In this document: positions 24,915 through 33,554 of the stretch, piece after piece
Layout of the letters: each line of letters starts with the position of its first letter
How positions within the stretch are numbered: position 1 is the first letter of the stretch
Origin: Microbacterium sp. XT11
Lineage (GTDB): Bacteria > Actinomycetota > Actinomycetes > Actinomycetales > Microbacteriaceae
Assembly (NCBI RefSeq): GCF_001513675.1
Contig: NZ_CP013859.1
Location: forward strand, 1,081 to 65,080
DNA length: 64,000 nt
Reading direction: 5' to 3'
Position numbers and translations under genes: made by a program
Notes under the pieces: generated by a model
What the model was told of the DNA's origin: nothing
Seen by the model: the letters and a program-made list of their open reading frames with translations, nothing else
The model's database searches: none

Positions 24915-24987
24915 AAGAAGGGGGCATCGGTGCGCCATGACGGGCGCGGATGCCGTGCGGCGCGGATGCCGTCACGGTGGCGCCGCG

Positions 24988-25446
24988 TCAGGAGAGGATG
25001 AAGGTGACCTCGACCTCGACCGGGCTGTCGAGCGGAAGAACCGGGACTCCGACGGCCGCCCGCGCGTGGCGGCCCGCGTCGCCGAAGATCTCGCCCAGCA
25101 CCTCGCTCGCGCCGTTGATGACTCCTGGCTGACCGGTGAAGTCCGGCGTCGAGGCCACGAAACCGCCCACTCGCAGCACTCCGGCGATGCGCTCGATTCC
25201 ACCGGCGGCATCCGCCGCAGCCGCGAGCGCGTTGAGCGCGCAGACGCGGGCGTAGAGCTTCGCGTCCTCCGCGGTCACCGCGCCGCCGACCTTGCCCGTC
25301 GCAGGAAGCGCGCCGTCAGTGAAGGGCAGCTGTCCGGAGGTGTAGACGAGGTCGCCGTGCACGACGGCGGGGACGTACGCCGCCACCGGTGCGGCGACGG
25401 CGGGGAGTTCGATGCCGAGTTCGGCGAGGCGCGCCGACACGCTCAT
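24988..25446 (-). CDS. RidA-family enamine/imine deaminase
   Basis: The 152-residue product belongs to the YjgF/YER057c/UK114 family, which hydrolyses reactive enamines such as 2-aminoacrylate. Seen motifs are VYTSGQLPFTDG, RVCALNALAAAADAAGG, RIAGVLRVGGFVASTPDF and HARAAVGVPVLPLDSPVEVE. In place of the classic Arg-x-x-Val it has HARAAVGV, so the subgroup (RidA or Rid2-like) is uncertain. The ATG at 25446 overlaps the stop of the DUF4177 gene. It is usually found in this pair in actinobacteria. Confidence 0.88.
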   Translation of the reverse strand: MSVSARLAELGIELPAVAAPVAAYVPAVVHGDLVYTSGQLPFTDGALPATGKVGGAVTAEDAKLYARVCALNALAAAADAAGGIERIAGVLRVGGFVASTPDFTGQPGVINGASEVLGEIFGDAGRHARAAVGVPVLPLDSPVEVEVTFILS

Positions 25447-25700
25447 GCCGCACCGCCCGTCGACTCGCTGCGCTCGCTCGGGACATCGCCCTCGAACTGA
25501 CGCGAGGCCTCGGCCGCAGCCGCGAGACCCGCGTTCTGCGCGGCATCCGTCGTCACCGGACGCTTGAAGTACGCCACGAGACCGCCCTCGGGTCCCTGCA
25601 CGACCTGCACGAGCTCCCAGCCCTGCTTGCCCCAGTTGTTGAGGATGGCCGCGGTGTTGTGGATGAGCAGCGGCGTGGTCAGATATTCCCACGTGGTCAT
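25443..25700 (-). CDS. DUF4177 domain protein (85 aa)
   Basis: The N-terminal 50 residues match the DUF4177 pattern: MTTWEYLTTPLLIHNT, then NNWGKQGWELVQVVQGPEGG and VAYFKRP. The rest is a low-complexity Ala/Glu/Ser tail. Function of the family is unknown; it is small and probably cytosolic. It is the first gene of the pair with ridA. Confidence 0.8.
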   Translation of the reverse strand: MTTWEYLTTPLLIHNTAAILNNWGKQGWELVQVVQGPEGGLVAYFKRPVTTDAAQNAGLAAAAEASRQFEGDVPSERSESTGGAA

Positions 25701-25795
25701 GGCACTCCTGTCTGGCCCGTCGTCAGGCTCGGGGTCCGATGAGGACGCAGTCGCGTCAAAGGCGGTATTCAGGGAACTCCCCTACGATCAAGCGT

Positions 25796-28387
25796 ATGCC
25801 TCAAACGAACCGCACGGTGAAGGGCGTGCTCGGCGGCCTCCTCGGCCTCGTCGGGCTGAGCGCCGTCGCCGGCCTCCTTGTCACGGCCAGCGTCACCCCC
25901 GTCCTCGCCATGACCGGCATCACCGGATCGCGAGCGTTCTCGCTGTTCGAGGAGCTCCCCGACAACCTCCAGGTCACCGCTCCCATGGAGCAGTCGACCA
26001 TCTACGCGACCGGCGTCGACGGCAACCCCTTCCCCCTCGCATCTTTCTACGAGCAGAACCGCATCCCGGTGACGTACGACCAGGTCGCCCCGGTGATGTA
26101 TGACGCGATCCTCTCCAGCGAGGACAAGAACTTCTACAACCACGGCGGCGTCAACCTCGGCGCCACCATCAAGGCCGCGCTCGGCAACGTCGCCGGGACG
26201 ACCGACCGCGGCGCCTCCACCATCACGCAGCAGTACGTGAAGAACGTGCAGGTGCAGGAGTGCGAGCAAGACGTCGACCCGGGCGCAGAGGACTACGAGA
26301 AGCAGATCCAGCAGTGTTGGCTCGACGCGGCCGTGGCGAAGGGCAGCGCCGGCATCGAGCGGAAGCTGCGTGAGATGCGGTATGCGCTCAAGATCGAGAA
26401 GGACTACTCGAAGAACGAGATCCTCCTCGGGTACCTCAACATCTCGAACTTCGGCGGCACCGTCTACGGCATCGAGGCGGCGGCGAACCGCTACTTCTCC
26501 ACGTCGGCCGCGAATCTCACGCTCGTGCAGGCCGCGACCATCGCAGGCATGGTGCAGGAGCCGAACAAGCTCCGCATCGACATGCCCCAGGGCACCGGGA
26601 CGACCAAGGACGGCGTCGCGTACAACTCGGCCGAGGACGGCTACAAGCTCACGCTCGAACGCCGCAACTATGTGCTCGACCGCATGCTCATCGACGGCAA
26701 GATCACGAAGGAGCAGCACGACGAAGCCGTGGCGACTCCGGTCGTCCCCGTGCTCCACGACTCCGCCCAGGGGTGTGCCGCGGCCGGTGACAACGCGTAC
26801 TTCTGCCAGTACGTGAAGTCGGTCATCGAGAAGGATCCCGCGTTCGGCGACACCCCCGAGGAACGGCGATCGAACCTTCGCCGCGGCGGGCTCCAGATCT
26901 ACACGACCCTCGACATGCGCGTGCAGCAGCCCGCGATCGACGCCGTGAAGGCCCGCGTCCCGCAGGCGATGCCCGGCATCCTCGTCGGCGGCACCGGCGT
27001 GTCGATCGAGGCCACGACAGGCCGCATCCTCGCGATGGCTCAGAACACCGTGTTCAACGAGTCGGCGAACGCCAACCTCGGCGCGGGCGAGACGGCCATG
27101 GTCTTCGCCGCCGACCGCGCCCACGGCGGCAGCACCTACGGCTTCGAGACCGGATCGACGTACAAGCTCTTCACGCTGCTCGAATGGCTGAAGACCGGGC
27201 ACTCGGTGAACCAGGTCCTCGACGGCCGACTGAAGACGTTCAGCCCCTTCACGGCGTGTGGCGACAAGATCACGAACTCCACGAAGATCAACAACTTCGG
27301 CAACGGCGGCGGCTCGGTCAGCAGCGTCGCCCGCTTCACCGCCCAGTCGCTCAACACGGGCTTCCTCGCGATGGCGCAGCAGCTCGACCTGTGCGACATC
27401 AACGAGACCGCGAAGAGCCTCGGCGTGCACTACGGCAACGGCGACGACATCACCGTCGGCGGCAAGGACGTCAACCAGGCGCCCAACGCCCCGTTCCCGA
27501 CCGTGCTCGGCTCGAAGAGCGTCGCACCGCTGCAGATGGCCGGCGCATACGCCGCCGTCGCGAACAACGGCACCTTCTGCGAGCCCAAGGCCATCGACCG
27601 CGTCGTCGGCAGCGACGGGCAGGATCAGAAGATCCCGGAGACGAAGTGCAGCCAGGTGCTCGCTCCCGAGGTCGCGGCGACCGCGGCCTTCGCCCTCCGC
27701 GGCGTCATGAACGGCGGCACCGGCGCCGCAGCGAACCCGAACGACGGCATCCCGGTCATCGGCAAGACCGGTACCGCCGAGAAGGAGCACACCATGCTCG
27801 TCGAGTCGAGCACCAAGGTGACGACCGCTGTGTGGGTGGGAAACATCGACGGCCGTGCCCCGCTGAACAGCTTCCGCAACGGGGACGGCGTGCGCCTCGG
27901 CGACATCCGATACGGCCTGGCGCGGGCGATCCAGTCCGCAGCCAACGACGTGTACGGCGGCGACGCCTTCCCCAAGCCCGACAACAAGCTCACGCGACAG
28001 GTCACCGCCGAGGTGCCGAACGTCGTCGGCAAGTCGATCGACGAAGCCACGGCGATCCTCGACGATGCGGGCTTCTCGGCGACCGTCGGCCCCGAGGTCG
28101 ACAGCGATCTGCCCGCCGGCACCGTGGCCGCGCAGAACCCCTCGGGCCAGGCACCCACCGGTTCGACCGTCACCCTGTCGCCGAGCAACGGCCAAGGCGC
28201 GACTGTGCCTGCCGGCGTGATCGGGCAGCACAGGGCCGAGGCGCAGAACACACTGTTCGGAGCAGGGTTCACCTCGATCGCGTTCGACAACTCGTGCAAC
28301 CCGCCGAACTCGAAGGTGACGAGCACCGACCCGGCCGCGGGCAGCGCCGCGAGCAAGACCACGACGATCACCGTGTCGTGCCAGTGA
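25796..28387 (+). CDS. Bifunctional penicillin-binding protein with two PASTA domains
   Basis: The 863-residue class A PBP has a cytoplasmic stub, one membrane helix (about residues 8-40), a GT51 transglycosylase domain (SSEDKNFYNHGGVN, RGASTITQQYVKN) and a transpeptidase domain with SxxK in GSTYKLF, SLN in AQSLNTG and KTG in IGKTGTAEKEH. The C-terminal 125 residues hold two PASTA repeats that bind peptidoglycan. The ATG at 25796 is eight bases after TACGAT (25783-25788), so a leaderless message is likely; a longer start is unsupported. It builds and cross-links the wall. A metallophosphoesterase gene is coupled downstream. Confidence 0.93.
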   Translation: MPQTNRTVKGVLGGLLGLVGLSAVAGLLVTASVTPVLAMTGITGSRAFSLFEELPDNLQVTAPMEQSTIYATGVDGNPFPLASFYEQNRIPVTYDQVAPVMYDAILSSEDKNFYNHGGVNLGATIKAALGNVAGTTDRGASTITQQYVKNVQVQECEQDVDPGAEDYEKQIQQCWLDAAVAKGSAGIERKLREMRYALKIEKDYSKNEILLGYLNISNFGGTVYGIEAAANRYFSTSAANLTLVQAATIAGMVQEPNKLRIDMPQGTGTTKDGVAYNSAEDGYKLTLERRNYVLDRMLIDGKITKEQHDEAVATPVVPVLHDSAQGCAAAGDNAYFCQYVKSVIEKDPAFGDTPEERRSNLRRGGLQIYTTLDMRVQQPAIDAVKARVPQAMPGILVGGTGVSIEATTGRILAMAQNTVFNESANANLGAGETAMVFAADRAHGGSTYGFETGSTYKLFTLLEWLKTGHSVNQVLDGRLKTFSPFTACGDKITNSTKINNFGNGGGSVSSVARFTAQSLNTGFLAMAQQLDLCDINETAKSLGVHYGNGDDITVGGKDVNQAPNAPFPTVLGSKSVAPLQMAGAYAAVANNGTFCEPKAIDRVVGSDGQDQKIPETKCSQVLAPEVAATAAFALRGVMNGGTGAAANPNDGIPVIGKTGTAEKEHTMLVESSTKVTTAVWVGNIDGRAPLNSFRNGDGVRLGDIRYGLARAIQSAANDVYGGDAFPKPDNKLTRQVTAEVPNVVGKSIDEATAILDDAGFSATVGPEVDSDLPAGTVAAQNPSGQAPTGSTVTLSPSNGQGATVPAGVIGQHRAEAQNTLFGAGFTSIAFDNSCNPPNSKVTSTDPAAGSAASKTTTITVSCQ

Positions 28388-29316
28388 GCTCTCGTCGCTC
28401 CGCGCACCCGGCCCTCATCGCGCTCGGCGCGGTGGGGGCCGCCGGTGCGGCCGCAGCGGTCTGGGGCATCGGCATCGAGCGTTACCTGTTCACGGTGCGC
28501 GAGGTGACGGCATCCGCACTCGCTCCTGGATCCGCGCCGATCCGCGTGCTGCACATCTCCGACGCGCATATGGCGCCGTGGCAGCACCGCAAGCAGGACT
28601 GGCTCGCCTCGCTCGCGCAGCTGCAGCCGGACCTCATCGTCAACACCGGCGACAACCTCGGGCACCGCGACGGTCTCGCCGGCATCCGACGGGCATTCGA
28701 GCCGTTCGCCGGCATCCCCGGAGTGTTCGTGCACGGCTCCAACGACGTGAGCGAACCCTCCCCCCGCAATCCCCTCAAGTACTTCGCGGGCCCTTCGGAG
28801 AAGCAGCACTGGGCGCCCGAACTCGACACGGCCGCGATGGATCGCTTCTTCACCGACGAACTCGGGTGGACGCCGCTCGACAACACGGCGGCCCGGGTCG
28901 AGGTGGGCGGACGCGTCGTCGACTTCTTCGGTGTCGGCGACGCGCATCGTGACTGGGACGATTTCGAAGCACTCCCGGCCGCCATCGCGCAGCTGGGCCC
29001 CCGTGACCCGAAGACCCCGGTCATCGGCGTCACCCACGCGCCCTACCAGCGCGTGCTCAACGGCTTCGTCGATCTCGGTGCCGACGTCATCTTCGGCGGG
29101 CACACGCATGGCGGACAGGTCTGCCTCCCCGGATTCGGCACGCTCGTCGCGAACTGCGACATCCCGCTGAAGCAGGCGAAGGGGCTGAGCACCTGGACGT
29201 CGGGTGAGCGCACCGTGCCGTTGAACGTGAGCGCAGGCTGCGGTCACTCGATCTACGCCCCCATCCGGTTCGCGTGCCGCCCAGAGGCGACGTTGCTCAC
29301 GCTCACGTCGCGGTGA
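28384..29316 (+). CDS. Membrane-anchored metallophosphoesterase
   Basis: The GTG at 28384 overlaps the PBP stop (GTGA); a GTG at 28378 is the alternative. The 310-residue product has one N-terminal membrane segment and a calcineurin-like fold: HISDAHM, NTGDNLG, GSNDVSE (in place of GNHE), GVTHAPY and GGHTHGGQV. All metal ligands appear present. The coupling with a PBP gene is conserved in actinobacteria, but the substrate is unknown. Confidence 0.88.
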   Translation: MSSRRSAHPALIALGAVGAAGAAAAVWGIGIERYLFTVREVTASALAPGSAPIRVLHISDAHMAPWQHRKQDWLASLAQLQPDLIVNTGDNLGHRDGLAGIRRAFEPFAGIPGVFVHGSNDVSEPSPRNPLKYFAGPSEKQHWAPELDTAAMDRFFTDELGWTPLDNTAARVEVGGRVVDFFGVGDAHRDWDDFEALPAAIAQLGPRDPKTPVIGVTHAPYQRVLNGFVDLGADVIFGGHTHGGQVCLPGFGTLVANCDIPLKQAKGLSTWTSGERTVPLNVSAGCGHSIYAPIRFACRPEATLLTLTSR

Positions 29317-29351
29317 TCGCGGGCTCGATTCGCCGTTTCGGACTCTTCTCC

Positions 29352-29357
29352 TATAGA
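29352..29357 (+). promoter_or_regulatory. tRNA-Pro promoter -10
   Basis: TATAGA lies 17 bases upstream of the tRNA 5' end and predicts a start about ten bases before it. The -35 region (near 29329) is weak. Confidence 0.4.
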
Positions 29358-29373
29358 CTCGGAGGGTTGCAAA

Positions 29374-29451
<78 letters not shown>

Positions 29452-29459
29452 TGACACAG

Positions 29460-29484
29460 AAGGCCGCCCTGCCGGGGCGGCCTT
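29460..29484 (+). terminator. Intrinsic terminator after tRNA-Pro
   Basis: AAGGCCGCCC (29460-29469) and GGGCGGCCTT (29475-29484) form a perfect 10-bp stem with a five-base loop, ten bases after the tRNA. Confidence 0.8.
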
Positions 29485-29518
29485 CCGCATATTCGAACGC
29501 ATGGCGAAGGGGACGCGC

Positions 29519-29995
29519 ATGGGCTCACCTCTTCCTCCGCCGCGCCCCGCCACCCGAGGCGTCGCGCTCGGCCTCGGCATCCCTTTCCTTCTGGGGCTCG
29601 CGCTCCTCGGGCTGGCGCCGTGGCGCGTCGAGGACGCGCTGCCCGACTTCGTGGACGGCGTCGTGTCCGCCGCCCAGCTCCTCGGCGGCGCCTCCATGGA
29701 CTTCGCCCGCGTCGAGTTCCTCGCCAACCTTCTCATGTTCGTGCCGATCGGGGCGCTCGCGTTCGTGCTGCTCCCCCGGCGCGCGTGGCTGCTCTCGCTC
29801 GCGATCGGGCCCGCCCTCTCGTTCGCCATCGAGTCCACGCAGCGTCTCGCCCTGCCGCACCGGGAAGCCACTGTCGGCGATCTCCTCGCCAACTCGGCCG
29901 GTGCCACTGCCGGCGTGGGCATCGCCATCCTGTGCACGGTGTTCTTCGCACCGCGGACCTCACCGCATCCGTCCCCTACCCTGGAGACATCATGA
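29519..29995 (+). CDS. VanZ-like membrane protein
   Basis: The ATG at 29519 has AGGGGA seven bases upstream. The 158-residue protein has four predicted membrane helices and the VanZ-family signature EFLANLLMFVPIGALAFV with IESTQRL and VGDLLANSAGATAG. VanZ proteins were named from teicoplanin resistance, but most have no known role. It overlaps the phosphatase gene downstream by four bases. Confidence 0.8.
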   Translation: MGSPLPPPRPATRGVALGLGIPFLLGLALLGLAPWRVEDALPDFVDGVVSAAQLLGGASMDFARVEFLANLLMFVPIGALAFVLLPRRAWLLSLAIGPALSFAIESTQRLALPHREATVGDLLANSAGATAGVGIAILCTVFFAPRTSPHPSPTLETS

Positions 29996-30747
29996 CCTCG
30001 CCTGCTCTCGTCGCCTTCGATCTCGACGACACCCTCGCACCGTCGAAGGGCGCCATCAGCCCACGCATCGCCGAACTGCTGCGCGCCCTGTTGCGCACGG
30101 TCGACGTCGCCATCATCTCCGGCGGCAACGAGCAGCAGTTCCGCACCCAGGTCATCGCGCAGCTGGGCGCTGCGGATGCCGCCGACCTCGCTCGCCTGCA
30201 CCTCCTGCCGACCTGCGGCACGCGGTACCTGCGGCATGACGGCACCGAGTTCGCCCCTGTGTACGCGCATGACCTCAGTGCAGTGGAGAAGACGGCGGCC
30301 CTCACGGCGCTGCGCGAGGAGGCCGAGCGGCTGGGGCTGTGGGAGGCCGAGCCCTGGGGTGAGATCCTCGAGGACCGCGGTTCGCAGATCACCTTCTCGG
30401 CACTGGGGCAGCAGGCTCCCCGCGATGCCAAGCACGAGTGGGATCCGACCGGCAGCAAGCGCCTCGCCCTGCGCGACGCGGTCGCCGCACGCCTGCCGGG
30501 GCTGGAGGTCCGTGCCGGCGGTTCGACGTCGATCGACATCACCCGCGCGGGCATCGACAAGGCCTATGGCATGCGCCAGCTGTCGGAGCACACCGGCATC
30601 CCGCTCGACGCCATGCTGTTCTACGGCGACCGGCTCGATGAAGGCGGCAACGACTACCCCGTGCTCGCCCTCGGCGTGCCCTCCGTCGCCGTCGACGGGT
30701 GGGAGGACACGGCCGAGAAGCTCACCGCACTGCTCGTGAACCTCTGA
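29992..30747 (+). CDS. HAD-IIB phosphatase / phosphomannomutase-like protein
   Basis: The 251-residue HAD protein has motif I DLDDTLAPSKG, motif II SGGNEQQF and the acidic motif YGDRLDEGGNDYPV. The last is characteristic of the eukaryotic-type phosphomannomutase branch rather than of sucrose-phosphatases. Phosphomannomutase would convert mannose-6-P to mannose-1-P for glycolipids and glycoproteins. Mutase or simple phosphatase activity cannot be decided from sequence. It converges on lldD with only ten bases between. Confidence 0.8.
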   Translation: MTSPALVAFDLDDTLAPSKGAISPRIAELLRALLRTVDVAIISGGNEQQFRTQVIAQLGAADAADLARLHLLPTCGTRYLRHDGTEFAPVYAHDLSAVEKTAALTALREEAERLGLWEAEPWGEILEDRGSQITFSALGQQAPRDAKHEWDPTGSKRLALRDAVAARLPGLEVRAGGSTSIDITRAGIDKAYGMRQLSEHTGIPLDAMLFYGDRLDEGGNDYPVLALGVPSVAVDGWEDTAEKLTALLVNL

Positions 30748-30757
30748 ACCGCACCGA

Positions 30758-32017
30758 TCAGACGGACGTCGCCTCGGCGACGGCCCGCGACACCGGCACG
30801 AGCCGCGTGAGCTGCGTGACGTGCGCGGGCTCCAGCTCCGCCAGCGACGATACGCCCAGCAACCGCATGGTGCGCTCGATCTCGCTCCGGAGGATCGCGA
30901 TCGCCCGATCGACACCCGCCCGGCCGCCTGCCATCAATCCGTACAGGTAGGCACGGCCGATGAGCGTGAAGTCGGCCCCGAGCGCGACCGAGGCCACGAT
31001 GTCCGCGCCATTCATGATGCCGGTGTCGATCATCACAGTGAAGTCCTCGCCCACCGCGGCGCGCACGTCGGGCAGCAGGTGGAACGGGACCGGCGCACGG
31101 TCGAGCTGCCTTCCGCCGTGGTTGGACAGGACGATGCCGTCGACACCGGCATCCCGCAGGCGCACCGAGTCCTCGACGTTCTGCACGCCCTTGATGACGA
31201 TCTTGCCCGGCCACAGGTCGCGGATGACGGCGAGATCGTCGTAGCTGATCGTCGGGTCCATCGCGGCATCCAGCAGCTCCCCCACGGTGCCGCCCGTGCT
31301 GCTCAGCGAGGCGAACTCGAGCTTCGGGGTGGTCAGGAAGTCGAACCACCACCACGGCCGCGGGATGGCGTTCACGATCGTCCCGAGTGTCAGCTGCGGC
31401 GGGATGGAGAAGCCGTTGCGCTTGTCGCGCAGGCGGGCTCCGGCGACCGGGGTGTCGACCGTGAAGTGCAGCGTGTCGAAACCTGCCGCAGCCGCGCGAC
31501 GGGTGAGCTCGTACGAGATCTCACGGTCGCGCATGACGTAGAGCTGGAACCAGTTGCGGCCGTGGGGGTTCGCGGCCTTGACGCCTTCGATCGACGTGGT
31601 GCCGAGCGTCGAGAGGGTGAACGGGATGCCGGCGGCTCCCGCCGCTCCGGCTCCCGCCACCTCGCCCTCGGTCTGCATGAGGCGGGGGAATCCGGTCGGG
31701 GCGATGCCGAACGGAAGAGCCGACGGTCCGTCGAGGATCTGCACGGAGGTGTCGACATCGGGCGCGGGGCGAAGGATGCCGGGATGGAACTCGATGTCCT
31801 GGAACGCCTGACGCGCACGCGACAACGACAGCTCCCCCTCGGCGGCCCCGTCGGTGTAGTCGAACGCGGCCTTCGGCGTGCGGCGCTTCGCGATCGTGCG
31901 CAGATCGTCGATGGTCAGGGCGCTCTGCAGGCGGCGGCGCGTGCCGTTGAGGTCCGGACGCTTGAACTTCATCAGCTCGAGCAGTTCGGCGGGATTGGGA
32001 AGCTGGCGCTGGACCAT
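30758..32017 (-). CDS. lldD: FMN-dependent L-lactate dehydrogenase
   Basis: The 419-residue flavoprotein belongs to the alpha-hydroxy-acid oxidases. The fold shows [17 protein letters not shown] near the N-terminus, [19 protein letters not shown], the active-site SNHGGRQLD (catalytic His and FMN-contacting residues), and [20 protein letters not shown]. It oxidises L-lactate to pyruvate and passes electrons to the quinone pool. The GntR-family regulator gene immediately upstream, with nine bases between, supports lactate use. Confidence 0.9.
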   Translation of the reverse strand: MVQRQLPNPAELLELMKFKRPDLNGTRRRLQSALTIDDLRTIAKRRTPKAAFDYTDGAAEGELSLSRARQAFQDIEFHPGILRPAPDVDTSVQILDGPSALPFGIAPTGFPRLMQTEGEVAGAGAAGAAGIPFTLSTLGTTSIEGVKAANPHGRNWFQLYVMRDREISYELTRRAAAAGFDTLHFTVDTPVAGARLRDKRNGFSIPPQLTLGTIVNAIPRPWWWFDFLTTPKLEFASLSSTGGTVGELLDAAMDPTISYDDLAVIRDLWPGKIVIKGVQNVEDSVRLRDAGVDGIVLSNHGGRQLDRAPVPFHLLPDVRAAVGEDFTVMIDTGIMNGADIVASVALGADFTLIGRAYLYGLMAGGRAGVDRAIAILRSEIERTMRLLGVSSLAELEPAHVTQLTRLVPVSRAVAEATSV

Positions 32018-32026
32018 CGTGCTCCT

Positions 32027-32740
32027 TCAGTCGGTGGGCCGGTGGCCCAGAACGTGTTCGTAATAGCCGGTGATGTGCGCGCGCACGAGGGCGCCCGCAG
32101 CATCCGCGTCTCCCTCGTCGATCGCCGCGACGATCGCGTGGTGCTCTGTTCGCAGTCGGTCTGCCATCGTCGTCCAGTCGGCGATCGCCTCCGAGCCCGC
32201 GACCACATACGACTCGATGGCCGTGCGGAGCCCCGCCATCATGGCGGCGATGACCGAGTTGCCGCTCGACTGTGCGAGCGCCAGGTGCAGCTGTGCGTCG
32301 AGCGCGAGGAACTCCTGAGGGGCGAGCCCCTCGGCGTCCATCGCGAGCAGGATGCGGTGCGCCTCAGCCGTGTCGCGCTCGGCGCGGCCCGCGAGCGTCG
32401 TCACGACGGCGTCTTCGAGCACGAGACGGGTCTGCACGACGTCGTCGAGAGGGAAGCCCTGGGCGGCGACCTGCAGCCGCAGCAGAGTCGACATGCCTCC
32501 GGTGGGCGTCGCGATGACGATCGCGCCCGCCTGCGGTCCCGATCCGGTGGCTGTGCGGATCAGCCCCATGACCTCGAGCACACGCAGCGCCTCGCGGACG
32601 CTCGAGCGTCCGACCGAGAGATCGGCGGCGAGGTCGCGCTCCGAAGGGAGCCGATCGCCCGGGCCGAGTTTTCCGTCGAGGAGGTCGCGCTCGATGTGCT
32701 CGAGCACGGTGCGCCAGGCGCGCGCGGGCTGCTCCGGCAT
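32027..32740 (-). CDS. FadR/LldR-type GntR transcriptional regulator
   Basis: The 237-residue protein has an N-terminal winged helix (LGPGDRLPSERDLAADLSVG, then RSSVREALRVLEVMGLI) and a C-terminal FCD all-helical ligand domain with LDAQLHLALAQSSGN and RTEHHAIVAAIDEGD. It is the probable lactate-responsive repressor of lldD and itself. Two perfect copies of its expected operator sit just upstream of the gene. Confidence 0.88.
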   Translation of the reverse strand: MPEQPARAWRTVLEHIERDLLDGKLGPGDRLPSERDLAADLSVGRSSVREALRVLEVMGLIRTATGSGPQAGAIVIATPTGGMSTLLRLQVAAQGFPLDDVVQTRLVLEDAVVTTLAGRAERDTAEAHRILLAMDAEGLAPQEFLALDAQLHLALAQSSGNSVIAAMMAGLRTAIESYVVAGSEAIADWTTMADRLRTEHHAIVAAIDEGDADAAGALVRAHITGYYEHVLGHRPTD

Positions 32741-32757
32741 GCTCCGACCTCCTCCAT

Positions 32758-32793
32758 GTGGTCAGACCACAGTATCGGGTGTGGTCTGACCAC
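32758..32793 (-). promoter_or_regulatory. Paired FadR-type operators of the lactate operon
   Basis: GTGGTCAGACCAC (32758-32770) and GTGGTCTGACCAC (32781-32793) are both perfect 13-base palindromes with centres 23 bases apart. They match TGGTNNGACCA, the known site of FadR/LldR regulators. A -10-like GATACT lies between them on the minus strand, so bound repressor would cover the promoter. Confidence 0.88.
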
Positions 32794-32935
32794 GCAAGCG
32801 GGTCGGCGGAACGCGGCGCCAAGGTCGCCGCCGACGCCGCGATGTGCGCGGGAATCGCCGAGCGTGGGCTCGGCGGTTGGGGACGAGTTCCGCGCGGGAG
32901 AGTGTGCGTCCCGGGACGAGCACCCCTGGGATGGG

Positions 32936-33547
32936 TCAGCCGAGTCGGCCGCCGGACTCCTCCAGATAGCAGGCGCCGCACAGCGACTCGTATGTCGTCA
33001 CCTCGGGGGCCGCGGTTCCGTCGGCGCCCTCGTCGATCGCGACCTGGTCGCCGTCGAACACGAAGCGCCCGCCGACGACACGACCATTGAACACGGCCTT
33101 GCGGCCACAGCGGCAGATCGTCTTCAGCTCCTCGAGGGAGTGCGCGATCGCGAGCAGGCGCGCCGATCCTGGGAACGCGTGCGTGAGGAAGTCGTTGCGG
33201 ATGCCGTAGGCGAGCACCGGGATGCCGTCTTCCACCGCGATGCGGAAGAGGTCGTCGACCTGCTCCGGCGTGAGGAACTGGGCCTCGTCGATCAGGAGGC
33301 ACGCGATGTTCGCGCCGGCGCTGTGATCGTCGAACAGGTCGCGCACATCGTCGTCCGCGCCGATGAGGAAGTCGACCTCGCGCGTCACGCCGAGCCGGCT
33401 GTCGATCTGCGATGCGCCCTTGGTGTCGATCGCAGGCTTGGCGAGCAGCACCTGCTGGCCGCGCTCTTCGTAGTTGTACGCGGCTTGCAGCAGCGAGGTG
33501 GACTTGCCCGAGTTCATCGCGCCGTAGCGGAAGTAGAGCTTCGCCAC
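32936..33547 (-). CDS. tdk: Thymidine kinase (type II)
   Basis: The 203-residue salvage enzyme phosphorylates thymidine. The P-loop YGAMNSGKST, the Asp/Glu switch LLIDEAQFL, the lasso ICRCGRKAVFNGRVV and the zinc ligands CRCG and CGAC are present. The GTG at 33547 lies seven bases after the mqo stop, so the gene may be co-transcribed with mqo. Confidence 0.93.
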   Translation of the reverse strand: MAKLYFRYGAMNSGKSTSLLQAAYNYEERGQQVLLAKPAIDTKGASQIDSRLGVTREVDFLIGADDDVRDLFDDHSAGANIACLLIDEAQFLTPEQVDDLFRIAVEDGIPVLAYGIRNDFLTHAFPGSARLLAIAHSLEELKTICRCGRKAVFNGRVVGGRFVFDGDQVAIDEGADGTAAPEVTTYESLCGACYLEESGGRLG

Positions 33548-33554
33548 GATGTCG

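Noticed and set aside
25769..28231. Leftward frame antisense to the penicillin-binding protein
   Set aside because: It is a composition artefact opposite a gene with all PBP motifs.
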